Shown here one piece after another: positions 46,065-56,167 of a DNA stretch of 64,000 bases (its first letter is position 1; every line of letters starts with the position of its first letter). The notes below the pieces were generated by a model. The model made no database searches. It saw only the letters and a program-made list of their open reading frames with translations, and was not told the origin of the DNA. Made by a program: the position numbers and the translations under genes. The stretch covers positions 1 to 64,000 of the forward strand of contig NZ_NPEG01000014.1 of the NCBI RefSeq assembly GCF_002812045.1. Direction: 5' to 3'. The DNA is from Leptospira haakeii. GTDB taxonomy: Bacteria; Spirochaetota; Leptospiria; Leptospirales; Leptospiraceae.

Positions 46065-46093
46065 AATATTTCACCGCGGTTTAATCCGAAAAA

Positions 46094-48742
46094 TTAACCT
46101 AGTTTTTCCAAACCTTTTTGGAGAACTTCTTTTTTATCACGGACACTCTTCAGTTTTTCTTTTTCTTTTTCGATCACATCCGGATTTGCTTTCGCAATGA
46201 AGTTCTCGTTTCCTAATTTAGATGCGAGTTTCTCTTCTTCTTGGATCAACTTCTGTAATTCTTTATCTATACGTGCTCTTTCTTTTTCGAAGTCTATCAT
46301 TCCTGCTAAAGGAAGAATTACTTCTCCGAAACGAAATGCTCCTACTGAGTCCGTTTTTTCTCCGGCATAGCTTGCATTCACTTCTATACTTTCTAAACGA
46401 GCTAACTGTAAGATAGAAAACTCAAAATCTTTTACTGCAGAAGCGACGATAGGCTCGGAGGATTTCAAGATCACCTTACATTTTTTATCTAATGGAACAC
46501 CGTTCTCCGCTCTTTGAACACGAATTTGAGTCACTACATCTTGCAGAATGATAGTTTTCTGAACACCTTCGTCACCGGCAGAAACATTATAAGATATCGG
46601 GAAAGGAGTTTGGATCAAAAAATCTCCTTCGCTGAATACTTCGTAAATTTCCTCGGTTAAGAAAGGCATAAAAGGATGAAGAAGTCCCAATGCTTTAATT
46701 AGAATACTTGCAAGTACTTGTTTTGCGATCTCTTGAGATTCTTCGCCGAGTTTTCCGTAAATTCTGGGTTTAACTAACTCGATATACCAATCGCAGAAAT
46801 CTCCCCAAACAAAATCATAAATTTGAGAAGCCATTTCGAAAAACAGAAATTTAGAATATGCTTTTTCGTAATTGGCAAGAGTTTCGTTGAACTTATGAAG
46901 GATCCATTTATCCATCGGTTCCAATTTAGAACCGTATTTTGATTCTAGATCTTCCAATTTCCAATCTGCATCCATATTCATTAGGATGAAACGACTGGAG
47001 TTCCAGATCTTATTACAGAAAGATCGATATCCGTCTAACCTGCTCTCATCAAAAAGAACATCTTTTGCTTCAGGTAAAGTCGCAGCTAAGAAGAAACGGA
47101 AAGAATCGGTTCCGTATTTATTCATCATATCCAGAGGATCGATAACGTTTCCTATAGATTTGGAAAACTTCTTACCTTCTTTATCTCTTACTAATCCGTG
47201 GATGATAATTTTTTGGAAAGGAGCCTTGCCTAAAAACTTCTTTCCCATCATGATCATTCTGGCTACCCAGAAAAATATAATATCAAATCCGGTAACGAGT
47301 ACGGATGTCGGATAGAATTTTTTAAGATCTTCCGTATTCTCCGGCCAACCTAAGGTAGAGAATGGCCATAGCTGAGAAGAAAACCAAGTATCTAAAACAT
47401 CAGTATCTTGTTCCACTTCTGTAGAATTACATTTAGGACAGTTATTAACTTTAGTTTCGGAAACTTCTATATGTTTGCAATTTTTGCAATGATATGCAGG
47501 GATACGATGTCCCCACCATAGCTGACGAGAGATGCACCAATCTCTAATATTGTTCATCCACTCGTAGAAAGTTTTTTCCCAAAGTTTAGGAACAAATTCA
47601 GTTTCTCCGGATTGAACTGCTTGGATTGCAAGTTCAGCCAAAGGTTTCATTTTACAGAACCACTGTGTAGATAAGTAAGGTTCTATAATTTCTCCACCTC
47701 TGGAGTTATGGCCGATAGAATGAGTATGTTCTTCTATCTTTTCTACCAGTCCTAGATCTTGCAGATCATCGATTACTTTTTTACGAGCTACGAATCTTTC
47801 TAATCCTGCGTATTTACCTGCGTTCTCGTTTAGAGTCGCATTCGGATTCATCACTAATAATGGTTTAAGTCCTAGTCTTTGGCCGGCTTCGAAGTCATTC
47901 GGATCATGAGCAGGAGTGATCTTAACCAAACCGGACCCGAATTCTTTATCTACGAAAGAATCGAATAGAAGTGGGATTTTTCTATCGGTTAGTGGGAGCT
48001 CCAACTCCGCACCTTTTAAAGATTTATATCTTTCGTCGTCAGGATGAGCTGCAACTGCAACGTCTCCGAACATAGTTTCAGGTCTTGTTGTAGCAACGAT
48101 CAAATATTTGCCTGGTTGGCCTACAATAGGATAACGAAGATGATAAAGTTTACCTTTTACTTCTCTATGCTCTACTTCCAGATCGGAAATAGCGGTCAGA
48201 GTTTTAGGACACCAGTTGATGATCCTTTCTCCTCTGTATATTAAACCTTCATCATATAATGTTTTGAAAACTTTGAAAACCGCTTTGGACAATCCTTCGT
48301 CCATGGTGAATCTGGAACGAGACCAATCCACCGATTCTCCCAAAAGCCTTTGCTGGTTTTGGATCATTCCACCTGAGTGTTCCTTCCATTCCCAAACTTT
48401 TTTTTCGAATTCTTCTCTTGTGAAATCGGTTCTCTTTTTACCTTCTTTAGCAAGTTCCCTTTCTACAACGACTTGAGTCGCGATCCCTGCATGATCGGTG
48501 CCTGGAACCCAAAGAGCGGATTTACCTTTTTTTCGTTCAATGCGGGTCAGAATATCTTGGATAGTATGATTGAGTGCGTGACCAATATGAAGGCTTCCGG
48601 TCACGTTAGGAGGAGGAAGAACGATGGTAAAAGATTCCCTTGCTTTGAGGTTTGGCTCAAAACTTTTTTCCTTCTCCCAGAGAGAGATCCATTTCGGTTC
48701 TACGCTGGTAGGTTCGTAGCGATCGCTGATTTGTTTCTTCAT
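46094..48742 (-). CDS. valS: valyl-tRNA synthetase
   Basis: An 882-residue class I synthetase. HIGH motif is [22 protein letters not shown] is [15 protein letters not shown]1 editing domain ([19 protein letters not shown]) removes mischarged threonine. A zinc-like CKNCKHIE...CPKC lies in the middle. The C-terminal coiled coil ([20 protein letters not shown]) binds tRNA. It starts the run with purD. Confidence 0.96.
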   Translation of the reverse strand: MKKQISDRYEPTSVEPKWISLWEKEKSFEPNLKARESFTIVLPPPNVTGSLHIGHALNHTIQDILTRIERKKGKSALWVPGTDHAGIATQVVVERELAKEGKKRTDFTREEFEKKVWEWKEHSGGMIQNQQRLLGESVDWSRSRFTMDEGLSKAVFKVFKTLYDEGLIYRGERIINWCPKTLTAISDLEVEHREVKGKLYHLRYPIVGQPGKYLIVATTRPETMFGDVAVAAHPDDERYKSLKGAELELPLTDRKIPLLFDSFVDKEFGSGLVKITPAHDPNDFEAGQRLGLKPLLVMNPNATLNENAGKYAGLERFVARKKVIDDLQDLGLVEKIEEHTHSIGHNSRGGEIIEPYLSTQWFCKMKPLAELAIQAVQSGETEFVPKLWEKTFYEWMNNIRDWCISRQLWWGHRIPAYHCKNCKHIEVSETKVNNCPKCNSTEVEQDTDVLDTWFSSQLWPFSTLGWPENTEDLKKFYPTSVLVTGFDIIFFWVARMIMMGKKFLGKAPFQKIIIHGLVRDKEGKKFSKSIGNVIDPLDMMNKYGTDSFRFFLAATLPEAKDVLFDESRLDGYRSFCNKIWNSSRFILMNMDADWKLEDLESKYGSKLEPMDKWILHKFNETLANYEKAYSKFLFFEMASQIYDFVWGDFCDWYIELVKPRIYGKLGEESQEIAKQVLASILIKALGLLHPFMPFLTEEIYEVFSEGDFLIQTPFPISYNVSAGDEGVQKTIILQDVVTQIRVQRAENGVPLDKKCKVILKSSEPIVASAVKDFEFSILQLARLESIEVNASYAGEKTDSVGAFRFGEVILPLAGMIDFEKERARIDKELQKLIQEEEKLASKLGNENFIAKANPDVIEKEKEKLKSVRDKKEVLQKGLEKLG

Positions 48743-48826
48743 AGCCTTCGTTCGGATAGAATTTTCCGTCGGAGGGTGAGGTCAAGTCGTACTGATCCCA
48801 TAATTAAAAGAGAATACTGAATAAAA

Positions 48827-48853
48827 AAGGCCCTAGAGCGATTCCAGGGCCTT
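48827..48853 (-). terminator. intrinsic terminator downstream of the DUF1801 gene
   Basis: Arms AAGGCCCT and AGGGCCTT with an 11-base loop, followed on the minus strand by TTTTTTATT. This ends the TetR/DUF1801 transcript before valS. Confidence 0.75.
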
Positions 48854-48902
48854 AAAACATAAAGATCTGTTTTATAACGAGATATTAGAGAGGTATCTTT
48901 TC

Positions 48903-49283
48903 CTATTGTAAGGTCTTTTTGAGTAATGTTTTAAGATAAGAAGAAGGGAACTTCTCCTTATCCTTGATCAACACACAGTTCTTGCCATTTTCCGATTTTG
49001 GAAACTTGGCTCGAAATGCTCTTACAAAAGATTCTTCACAGAAATAGATAGAAAGATGGCTTTTATGGTTCGAGAACGCGACCCATCGCCCATTTCTTTC
49101 AAAAGTAGGCATACCGTATTTCAGACTTTCTCTAAGATCCGAAAATTCTTCTCGGATCGAATCCACCAAATCCTGTAATTTTTCACTCCTTACGGAAGGA
49201 GTTCTTTCTAAATAGTCCTCCACATCTGGATTTGAATTTGAATCCAATCTAGGGAGTGTGGGAACTAAAGCATAAAGTAGCAT
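48903..49283 (-). CDS. DUF1801 protein (YdhG-like)
   Basis: A 126-residue protein with the DUF1801 blocks VEDYLERTP, LRESLKYGMPTFERNGRWVAF and HLSIYFCEES. These small proteins resemble frataxin/YdhG folds and have no agreed activity. It follows the TetR gene by 32 bases on the same strand and precedes a strong terminator. Confidence 0.8.
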   Translation of the reverse strand: MLLYALVPTLPRLDSNSNPDVEDYLERTPSVRSEKLQDLVDSIREEFSDLRESLKYGMPTFERNGRWVAFSNHKSHLSIYFCEESFVRAFRAKFPKSENGKNCVLIKDKEKFPSSYLKTLLKKTLQ

Positions 49284-49315
49284 ATATTTGTCCTAGGGGC
49301 AGGACCCTATTTCAC

Positions 49316-50053
49316 TTAACCTGCGTTCGCAACCAATGGTAAAGGTTCCAAGCTTGGAGCAGAAACCGCACCACCTTTGAAAAGTTGAGCGAGCTCGCTC
49401 CAATCTTCTCTGCTAAAATAATCTAATCCGCCATCTGGACAGCCGAGCAGATCTTCTATCGTTTTGTGATAAGAAAGCATCAAGTCGTATAGATCGGTCT
49501 CGGATTCTTTACTTCTTCCTAAAAGATAGAAAGCAACTTTTTCACCCAAAGCATCGCTTAGGTCAAAAATGATGGAAGTCAGGTGATCTGCTCTCAATGC
49601 ACTTCTGAGTGATCCGTCCTGCTGGCCTTCTACTATCAAAGAAGCAAATAATGGAAAACTTAAATCCACGGATTTGCGTCTGATCTTATCTCTCAATTGA
49701 AGATTGCTGGCCGAGAAAAGGGATTCCAGAAGGAAGCGAACTTCTTCCGATTTACCTTTTTTCCAGTTTCTCGCAACAATGAGTGCTCTGCGGAGTTTAT
49801 CCAGGCCGCTGCCTTCTGATCCCAAATCTCCAATCTCTGCTTGCATAGCTGCATGCGCTTCCTTTGCGAATTGCACTGCTATCTCTTCTAAAAGTTCTTC
49901 TTTGGATTGAAAATGGTGGTAAAAGGTGCCTTTAGCTATATCTAAAGCGGATAGAATATCCTGAATGGATGTGGTTTCGTACCCTTTTTCGAAGAATAGC
50001 CTTCTGGATTCGTTTAGAATTCTTTCTTTTGTGGAGATTTTCGCTGGGATCAT
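49316..50053 (-). CDS. TetR/AcrR family regulator
   Basis: A 245-residue regulator. The HTH region is TSIQDILSALDIAKGTFYHH. AGGAGG lies before the ATG. The ligand domain is longer than usual, ending with SAPSLEPLPLVANAG. Three ACCGAC/GTCGG palindromes lie upstream, the nearest 19 bases before the start, so it is almost certainly autorepressed. The DUF1801 gene is its downstream companion. Confidence 0.88.
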   Translation of the reverse strand: MIPAKISTKERILNESRRLFFEKGYETTSIQDILSALDIAKGTFYHHFQSKEELLEEIAVQFAKEAHAAMQAEIGDLGSEGSGLDKLRRALIVARNWKKGKSEEVRFLLESLFSASNLQLRDKIRRKSVDLSFPLFASLIVEGQQDGSLRSALRADHLTSIIFDLSDALGEKVAFYLLGRSKESETDLYDLMLSYHKTIEDLLGCPDGGLDYFSREDWSELAQLFKGGAVSAPSLEPLPLVANAG

Positions 50054-50071
50054 TGGGGTTCCTCCTGCTAA

Positions 50072-50084
50072 ACCGACGGTCGGT
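50072..50084. promoter_or_regulatory. TetR operator copy 1
   Basis: ACCGAC-G-GTCGGT, perfect 6-1-6 palindrome, 19 bases before the TetR start. Confidence 0.6.
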
Positions 50085-50114
50085 ATAGACCATTAGTCGG
50101 TTTTGACAATACAT

Positions 50115-50129
50115 CCGACTATGCGTCGG
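50115..50129. promoter_or_regulatory. TetR operator copy 2 (wider spacing)
   Basis: CCGAC-TATGC-GTCGG: same half-sites separated by five bases. Confidence 0.45.
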
Positions 50130-50215
50130 TCAAACATATTTCAAAACAACGGTCAAAAAAATCAACAAAGGAAACAAATAAAATGAAAAATGTTTCCTGA
50201 CTTTCTGGCGGAAAA

Positions 50216-50228
50216 ACCGACAGTCGGT
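50216..50228. promoter_or_regulatory. TetR operator copy 3
   Basis: ACCGAC-A-GTCGGT, the same 6-1-6 palindrome as copy 1, 163 bases before the TetR start and facing no intact plus-strand gene. Confidence 0.55.
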
Positions 50229-50626
50229 CGAGTCTCCTGTATTTAGTATTGGGTATCATTATTTTTTATTCTTCTTTTGTGATCGAAGTTACGTTAGACG
50301 AAATCTATCTCCAGACATATTGTTTGTATGTTCTGAGTTTAAAAATATTCTTAGTTGTATTTTGGATTCATATGAGGATATATATTCCGTAATTATAATA
50401 TTTGTTTTTAGATCTGGGTTTTCTCTTCCGATCGGTATAAAGACATAGTTCCTCATTTGGGATACGGTTTTTAAAAAAATTTCGAAATATTTCGTCTACC
50501 GTATGTTTTTAGTCTTCATTCTTTCAAAAACGGTCTTTTCTTCCATGAATTTGTCTCAAATATAGTTAATATACATATACTTAGAAAGCCCTGTTGGAAT
50601 CGGAAGGCTAGAATATCGAGGTGAGC

Positions 50627-52969
50627 ATGAATCGAAAAATTATCGGAATAATAATCCTTACCTCTGTGTTGTTGTCTATTTCCTGTAATAAGCCGACATC
50701 TTCCGGAAATTGGCTGAATTCCCTTTTAACATTCAATCTGTCCGTGGGGCAACAGGGTTCACAACTTCCGGGCACTTCTCCAGAGATTGTGGAAATGTAT
50801 GCAGATAAATTCCGATCCGGAGAATACCAGATCAATTCTGGTTCCAGCCCGATTTCCAAGGTTTCGGCCAGTCTTTCCGTAAGTTCCGAACGCGTGGATT
50901 TTTTACCGGATCAATTAAAGATCTCTTTGAAAGAAATCGAATTGGTTTCCTCTGAGGGAACTAGCACGATACAGACTACATTCGTTAACGAATTGGATCT
51001 TTTAAAGGCAAAACAGAGTCCTACTTTGATTTTAAAACGGATGGGATTGCAAACCGGCTTTTATAAACAAATCAAATTGAGACTTACAAGTACGAATGGT
51101 ACTGCGATCCGATCCGGACAACAATATCCGGTGGTTCTATCTAGTGAGGAAATTACCATCAAGCAGTCTTCTCCTTTCGAGATGGTAAATGGATTGGATA
51201 CGAATCTGATTTTGGAAACCGATTTTAGTTCCCTAGTATTTTCTCCGGATACGGGTTATGCCTTCGCTCCACAAATCACATTAAAAGAATCGAATTTAGC
51301 TCTTCCTTTCACACAGGGAGTTGCCATTGTAAAATTCAAAACTAAAATCACTAAGATTCTCAAACCCGAAGGATATATGGGGGTCGGATTGGAATCCACG
51401 GATCTGATCCTGAAAAAGTATGGCTGCGGTGAAATTTATCCTCTTTCCGATAATTTAGGCGATTTGGATCCCGAAGCGAGTTCTGCTGTAGGATTCGATA
51501 GAACCTATCTTTTGGTGTTCGGCGCTACTATGGATATTCTAGAAGTTCTGTTTCAATTGTCCGCTGATCCGAATGTGGAACAGGCTAGTTTGAATAATTA
51601 TGTGGATTCCAGTGTTACTTCTCCGAATGATCCCGAAGCTTCCCTTAATTATGGCGGGCAGCAGATACGTTATCTAAATCGAATCGGAGCTTATGATGCC
51701 TGGGATATTAGCCAAGGTGATCCTGATATGACCATTGCTGTAATCGATACCGGAGTGGACGACGGGCATCCGGATCTTCAGGGAAGAGTTGTTCAAGGTC
51801 CTTCGGTAATTTTTAAGTCCGTTATCCTTCCTATAAAAATCCAAGGAATTGTAGGGACCATGCCTTTCATTTATACATATCCGGATTATGGTCCTATTTT
51901 TGTTCCGAAACAACCAATCTATGGAAGTTCGGCTCATGGAACTCATGTTGCGGGGACTATTGGAGCCACAGCGAATAATTCCACTGGAGGTGCTGGAATC
52001 AATTGGAATAGTAAGGTTCTTTCTATCCCTGTTTTCTCCTACTCATCGGAAGCAAACGATTTGAGAACCAGCGATATACAAGTGGCCCTTGGAATTCTTG
52101 AAGCTGCCAGAAGGGGAGCCAAGGTGATTAACATGAGCCTGGGTGGAGAAGGTTTCACATATTGTATGTTAGGTTGTCAGCTACAGGTGTTTACAAATAC
52201 CGCAGAACGAGATGCAGTTTCTTACGCATATAATAAACGAATCGTGATCGTGGCATCCGCCGGGAACGAAAACAGATCAATTTCTGCCTATCCGGGCACT
52301 CCGGAGTTTCGCGCAGCATACCCTGCTAGCTTTAACGAAGTAATCTCCGTGGGCGCTTTGGATTACTTCTATAATTATAATCAAAGAGCATCATTCTCAA
52401 ATTTCGGAAAAGTTGATATTTCCGCGCCCGGAACTTTTGTCTATTCCACCGTTTTAGAGAACGGATATGCAAATTATAACGGGACTTCTATGGCGGCTCC
52501 TATGGTTGCCGCGTTTGCGAGTATCATCTTGGCTAGAAGTCCAGATCTTCATCCTAGTATGGTGAAAGAAAAAATGTGCAATAGTGCGACGGCTCTGACC
52601 AATACGGATTGGCATGGATGTGGAAGGATCAATATAGGCGCCACCTTAACTGCGATGAATGCCGAACTTCCTCCGCCCAAGATCACATCCAATTGCGGAG
52701 CACCTGGACAACCCGCATGTTCGGCCGGAATGTATTTACAACCATGGAGCCATCAATTTACAGCTACGGGAGGAACTCCACCTTATGTTTGGAGTTACGT
52801 TAAAGGAGGCTTACCAGGTGCTGCCGGCTCTACGAAATATAATAGTTCCGGTTATATGTGGGGCCCCCCTACTTATTGGTGGGGACCGGGTTGGACCTTC
52901 GAAATGAAAGTTACCGACGCAAACGGTAATTCGGATATCAGAAGTTTCTACTTTGCATCTACATTATAG
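50627..52969 (+). CDS. subtilisin-like (S8) lipoprotein protease with DUF4382-like N-domain
   Basis: GAGG before the ATG at 50627 favours this start over the GTG six bases upstream. The 780-residue product has a lipobox LSISC. Residues about 50-215 resemble DUF4382 (LKEIELVS, GFYKQIKLRLT, LETDF). About 225-330 look like an I9-type propeptide. The S8 domain has Asp374 (VIDTGVDDGHPD), His437 (SAHGTHVAGT) and Ser621 (NGTSMAAP), with an Asp-His insertion. A final Ig-like domain (TATGGTPPYVW) has aromatic loops. It should be a surface or periplasmic protease. Confidence 0.88.
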   Translation: MNRKIIGIIILTSVLLSISCNKPTSSGNWLNSLLTFNLSVGQQGSQLPGTSPEIVEMYADKFRSGEYQINSGSSPISKVSASLSVSSERVDFLPDQLKISLKEIELVSSEGTSTIQTTFVNELDLLKAKQSPTLILKRMGLQTGFYKQIKLRLTSTNGTAIRSGQQYPVVLSSEEITIKQSSPFEMVNGLDTNLILETDFSSLVFSPDTGYAFAPQITLKESNLALPFTQGVAIVKFKTKITKILKPEGYMGVGLESTDLILKKYGCGEIYPLSDNLGDLDPEASSAVGFDRTYLLVFGATMDILEVLFQLSADPNVEQASLNNYVDSSVTSPNDPEASLNYGGQQIRYLNRIGAYDAWDISQGDPDMTIAVIDTGVDDGHPDLQGRVVQGPSVIFKSVILPIKIQGIVGTMPFIYTYPDYGPIFVPKQPIYGSSAHGTHVAGTIGATANNSTGGAGINWNSKVLSIPVFSYSSEANDLRTSDIQVALGILEAARRGAKVINMSLGGEGFTYCMLGCQLQVFTNTAERDAVSYAYNKRIVIVASAGNENRSISAYPGTPEFRAAYPASFNEVISVGALDYFYNYNQRASFSNFGKVDISAPGTFVYSTVLENGYANYNGTSMAAPMVAAFASIILARSPDLHPSMVKEKMCNSATALTNTDWHGCGRINIGATLTAMNAELPPPKITSNCGAPGQPACSAGMYLQPWSHQFTATGGTPPYVWSYVKGGLPGAAGSTKYNSSGYMWGPPTYWWGPGWTFEMKVTDANGNSDIRSFYFASTL

Positions 52970-52999
52970 ATTTAAGTAAAATTTCCGGTTTGAGTTGAA

Positions 53000-53040
53000 T
53001 TAGATAAAATAGATTAAATAATAGAATCTATTTTATCTAA
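53000..53040. terminator. 16-bp bidirectional stem-loop
   Basis: Arms TTAGATAAAATAGATT and AATCTATTTTATCTAA (perfect, loop nine bases) lie between convergent genes and include the last codons of the minus-strand gene. Confidence 0.6.
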
Positions 53041-54627
53041 CAAAAGTTTATATCCGTTTTCTCCGACAGTCTTACTTCCTAACGAGAATTCGATTTTTCG
53101 AATCAGATCAGTGAATGGGATTTTATATTTTTCTAAAATAGAGGAAAGTTCTCTGTGAATAGGAGAAATAGAAAAAGTCGCAGAAGGTATTTTTAAGAAT
53201 AGCGCCTCGAATACACTTTGGCCGAAATACCCCAAAAATTTTTCAGAAGATCTCAATTTCCGTAAGTATTGAACTCTTGAAAGTCTAGGAAAATATTCTA
53301 TCTCATTTGTTTTCGGAGGGATTCCTCCGATCCTAATTCTTTTTTTAGGAGAATTTTGGATCAAGGATCTATCCAAATTTTCGGATTCTTCTTTTCCTAA
53401 GTTTCCTGCGTAACAAAAAATCCCATATTCTTTGACCGGATCTTTTTTTTCGCCGATTGCAGAGGAGATTAAGTTGAGTGGAATTAAGATCTGTTCCCAG
53501 TGGAAATTCTGATCATTTTGGGGATGTGGGAGAAGATCCCAAAAATCATACTTCTCTTTATCTTCTCCGAAATGATCTAAAAGTAGCACTTTTGTTTTTT
53601 GGTAAGATATCGGGATCCCTATATCTCTATAATCTATTAGAAGAATATCATATTCTCCGTCTCTTGGAAATGTGGAAATCCATTCAGGTTCCCACCCTCT
53701 ATATGGTAACAAAGAATATAATAGAGAAGTCCTAGAAAAATGTCCGGAACCGAATTCTTTTGCAGGAGCGACTAATACTCCGATTTTCCCTTTGGTGTTT
53801 TGGTTTGGAGAAGGAAGATTAAATTTTACCTGAGGAATATCCAGATTTTTTTGGAATAGAGTAGGATCTTCCTTTTCCCATTCTAAAAATTCTTTTGTAT
53901 TAAAATTACCAATGGTTTCGAAAGATTTTTTAGAGAGTAGACCTGAGATTGTTTCGAAATCTTCGGGAGTGTCTACGGTCAGTCTGAAATTTGACAACCT
54001 GGTCCCTTCTTCCTTTGTTAGTAAACTAGGGATTGCAGTGATCTTGTATTGATTAGGGTCTTCTTTGATATGAATGCTTACATGTTCTTTATGTCTTTCT
54101 TCCTGTTGTAAGTCCGAAAGATTTAGAAGCGCAGAAGTTCTAAAAACTTCTCCTCCTGTTCCTAAGGGTAATCCCTTAAAATAAGCAAGGTCGGAATCTG
54201 ATTCTATGAATGTTTGGATGAGCAGATCCAAGTGGGTTGTATCATAAAACGGATTGTCTCCGGTCAGTCTTAGGATTGCATCTGCGCCGAATTTTTCAGA
54301 AGCAAGAATATATCTTTGGCGAACATCTTCCAATGGGCCGGAGAAATGATTCATTCCTTTCTTCTTCAAAAAAGATTCCAGTTCCGAATCTCCTTCCGGG
54401 ATCAGATAGATGATCCTGGAATTCGGTAGGATCTTCAAAATCCTGGAATGAATATGATCTAAGATCGTCCTATCCGAATTATAAGGGATCGGACGGATTA
54501 CTTTTTTAGGGAATCTTGTAGATCCAGTCCTCGCTTGTATAAAAGCGAATAAAGAACGGATCTTAGTATTAGGCGTTGAATGTATACCACTCATCGCAAG
54601 AAAGGCAAGGGGCGGGAATAGATTCAT
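53014..54627 (-). CDS. SpsF-type cytidylyltransferase fused to PseG-like domain
   Basis: A 537-residue two-domain protein. About 25-270 are an SpsF/CMP-sugar synthetase domain: FIQARTGSTRFPKKV, a GDNPFYD metal site and FRLTVDTPEDFETI. About 280-537 are PseG-like (GSGHFSRTSLLYSLLP, then RIGGIPPK and YFGQSVFEALFLKIP), as in UDP-sugar hydrolases or GT-B transferases. It would activate or release an acidic or amino sugar for surface or flagellar glycosylation. The start is the ATG at 54627 (AAAGGAG close by) or at 54594; either overlaps the radical SAM gene end. Confidence 0.78.
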   Translation of the reverse strand: MNLFPPLAFLAMSGIHSTPNTKIRSLFAFIQARTGSTRFPKKVIRPIPYNSDRTILDHIHSRILKILPNSRIIYLIPEGDSELESFLKKKGMNHFSGPLEDVRQRYILASEKFGADAILRLTGDNPFYDTTHLDLLIQTFIESDSDLAYFKGLPLGTGGEVFRTSALLNLSDLQQEERHKEHVSIHIKEDPNQYKITAIPSLLTKEEGTRLSNFRLTVDTPEDFETISGLLSKKSFETIGNFNTKEFLEWEKEDPTLFQKNLDIPQVKFNLPSPNQNTKGKIGVLVAPAKEFGSGHFSRTSLLYSLLPYRGWEPEWISTFPRDGEYDILLIDYRDIGIPISYQKTKVLLLDHFGEDKEKYDFWDLLPHPQNDQNFHWEQILIPLNLISSAIGEKKDPVKEYGIFCYAGNLGKEESENLDRSLIQNSPKKRIRIGGIPPKTNEIEYFPRLSRVQYLRKLRSSEKFLGYFGQSVFEALFLKIPSATFSISPIHRELSSILEKYKIPFTDLIRKIEFSLGSKTVGENGYKLLLDKIDSII

Positions 54628-56128
54628 GTGCTCCTTTCGCGGAAGAAGTGAAGAATGGATTTCCTTTTGCCCAAATTTGTTCCAAGGAATCCTTGTTTAG
54701 ATTTCCTATGGAATGTTTTTTAGAACCTGGAGTTTGTTTGCAGATAGAAACTTCTCCATTTGCGTTCAAATATATATCTCTGGAAATATGCCAGCAGAAG
54801 TCTCTGCCCAAAGGTGTCAGATCGGAGGCTCTGCGCTGAGGAAGAACATCCGAATAAGAATTATATTTTTGTAAAATGATTTCATATCCCTCTTTTTGGG
54901 CCTGCTCGTACCAGGAATCCAATTCAGGATCCACTTCTTGGATTTTTAGGAATTGAAGATGGATGGATGATTTTGGTAATACTTGGGAAACCGCCGACAG
55001 ATTTTGTAAAACCTTGTCCATATTGTCCTTTCCATAGAGCGCCGAATAAACCTTTTTATCTCTGGTAGTCAGGTTTACGATCAAGCTGACCTTCTTCTTT
55101 TCTTCTTCCTTTAAAGAAGAGAGTAATTTGATAAAGTCGGAAAGGTCACTGTATAAAGCGGATTCTATGAACAGTTCCTTTAGATTGGAGGATGCTAAAG
55201 TTTTTCGGACAAGCTCGGTAAATTGCGGATGGAGTGTAGGTTCTCCTAATCCACCAAAACATACACTATAAGGGAGCCCTAGATTTTCCGCCTGAGATAA
55301 AAGTTTATCTAAAATTTGAGGATCTAATTTTATATTATCTTCTTCCGGTTTCAGGTTTTGCCTTGGGCAAAAAATACATTCGTATTCGCAACCTCTGTAT
55401 AATTCTACCTCGTAGTAGCTTGGAGCGGAGCGGAATATTTCAGGACGAGAAATTAGGAAGGATTGGATCTCATCATACTTCCAGTTTTCTTTTTCCTTTA
55501 AAAAAGAAGATAAGAGTCTGAAAGATCTAGGATTGTTTGCAGAGAAGTCCAATCTCCATTGTCTGAGGTCCGGAGAAGTATAAAAAATTTCAGTATCAAA
55601 TTGGTTTATATTTTTTGCTAAGAAGTCTTGGGTTCCGCCCGAGTATTCTGCAGGTAAACTTCTTACAAATTCTCTGGAAAGAACTCTGGGCACAATACCA
55701 GGAGGAAGATTTTCAGAATAAGAATACTGGGCCAAATACTTTTCATGACGAAGGATCAATTCTTTCGTAAGTGTCGGATCCATCATGGGTGCAAATCCAT
55801 CGAAAACCAAAAAACAGGTTTCGTCCCATTCTGGATCTCCTGTTCTGGAAGAAGGAAGAATGTCGCAGATCTTGGAGAAAAATTCGGCTTCTGATCCGGA
55901 TTCTATAATTATAAAATCAGAATATTCTAATTGGGTGCCGATCTTTTCGGATTCTTCTGGAGTCCAGATTCTTCTATTGGAATATACAGGGATTCCTTTT
56001 AAAACGGAAGATAGTTTCTTAAGTGTAAGTTCTAAATAACGAAGTTGATTCGGTTGATCTATATTTCCTTTTACGGAAATAAGATCTTCTTTTAGATAAA
56101 ATACGATAGCTTGGGGAGGATATTTCAT
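54569..56128 (-). CDS. radical SAM/SPASM protein, spirochaete (spiroSPASM) type
   Basis: A 519-residue protein. The radical SAM site is C247-x3-C251-x2-C254 (RGCEYECIFCPRQ) and a C-terminal SPASM region has further cysteines (FCWH, ICKQ, APCLSC) for auxiliary iron-sulfur. Residues 1-210 look like a degenerate nucleotide-sugar transferase fold: LVFDGFAPMMDPTLTKELI and WRLDFSANNPRSFRLLSSFL mirror GDxP and RLTxDTPEDF blocks of SpsF. It is adjacent to and overlaps a true SpsF-type gene. I take it for the spirochaetal spiroSPASM family. Substrate unknown. Confidence 0.78.
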   Translation of the reverse strand: MKYPPQAIVFYLKEDLISVKGNIDQPNQLRYLELTLKKLSSVLKGIPVYSNRRIWTPEESEKIGTQLEYSDFIIIESGSEAEFFSKICDILPSSRTGDPEWDETCFLVFDGFAPMMDPTLTKELILRHEKYLAQYSYSENLPPGIVPRVLSREFVRSLPAEYSGGTQDFLAKNINQFDTEIFYTSPDLRQWRLDFSANNPRSFRLLSSFLKEKENWKYDEIQSFLISRPEIFRSAPSYYEVELYRGCEYECIFCPRQNLKPEEDNIKLDPQILDKLLSQAENLGLPYSVCFGGLGEPTLHPQFTELVRKTLASSNLKELFIESALYSDLSDFIKLLSSLKEEEKKKVSLIVNLTTRDKKVYSALYGKDNMDKVLQNLSAVSQVLPKSSIHLQFLKIQEVDPELDSWYEQAQKEGYEIILQKYNSYSDVLPQRRASDLTPLGRDFCWHISRDIYLNANGEVSICKQTPGSKKHSIGNLNKDSLEQIWAKGNPFFTSSAKGAHESIPAPCLSCDEWYTFNA

Positions 56129-56167
56129 ATTTTAATCTTGGATCCGTTCCGTTTTGGATTTCCGGAC

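Larger units (their letters stand above)
50054..50626. other. 573-bp gene-poor gap between TetR and subtilisin genes
   Basis: It holds the three TetR-type palindromes in its left 175 bases. Near 50168-50200 there is an AAAGGA ribosome-like site and ATG followed by only five codons (MKNVS) and a stop, which may be the remnant of a divergent gene. The right half is AT-rich and presumably carries the subtilisin promoter. I see no other gene. Confidence 0.5.
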
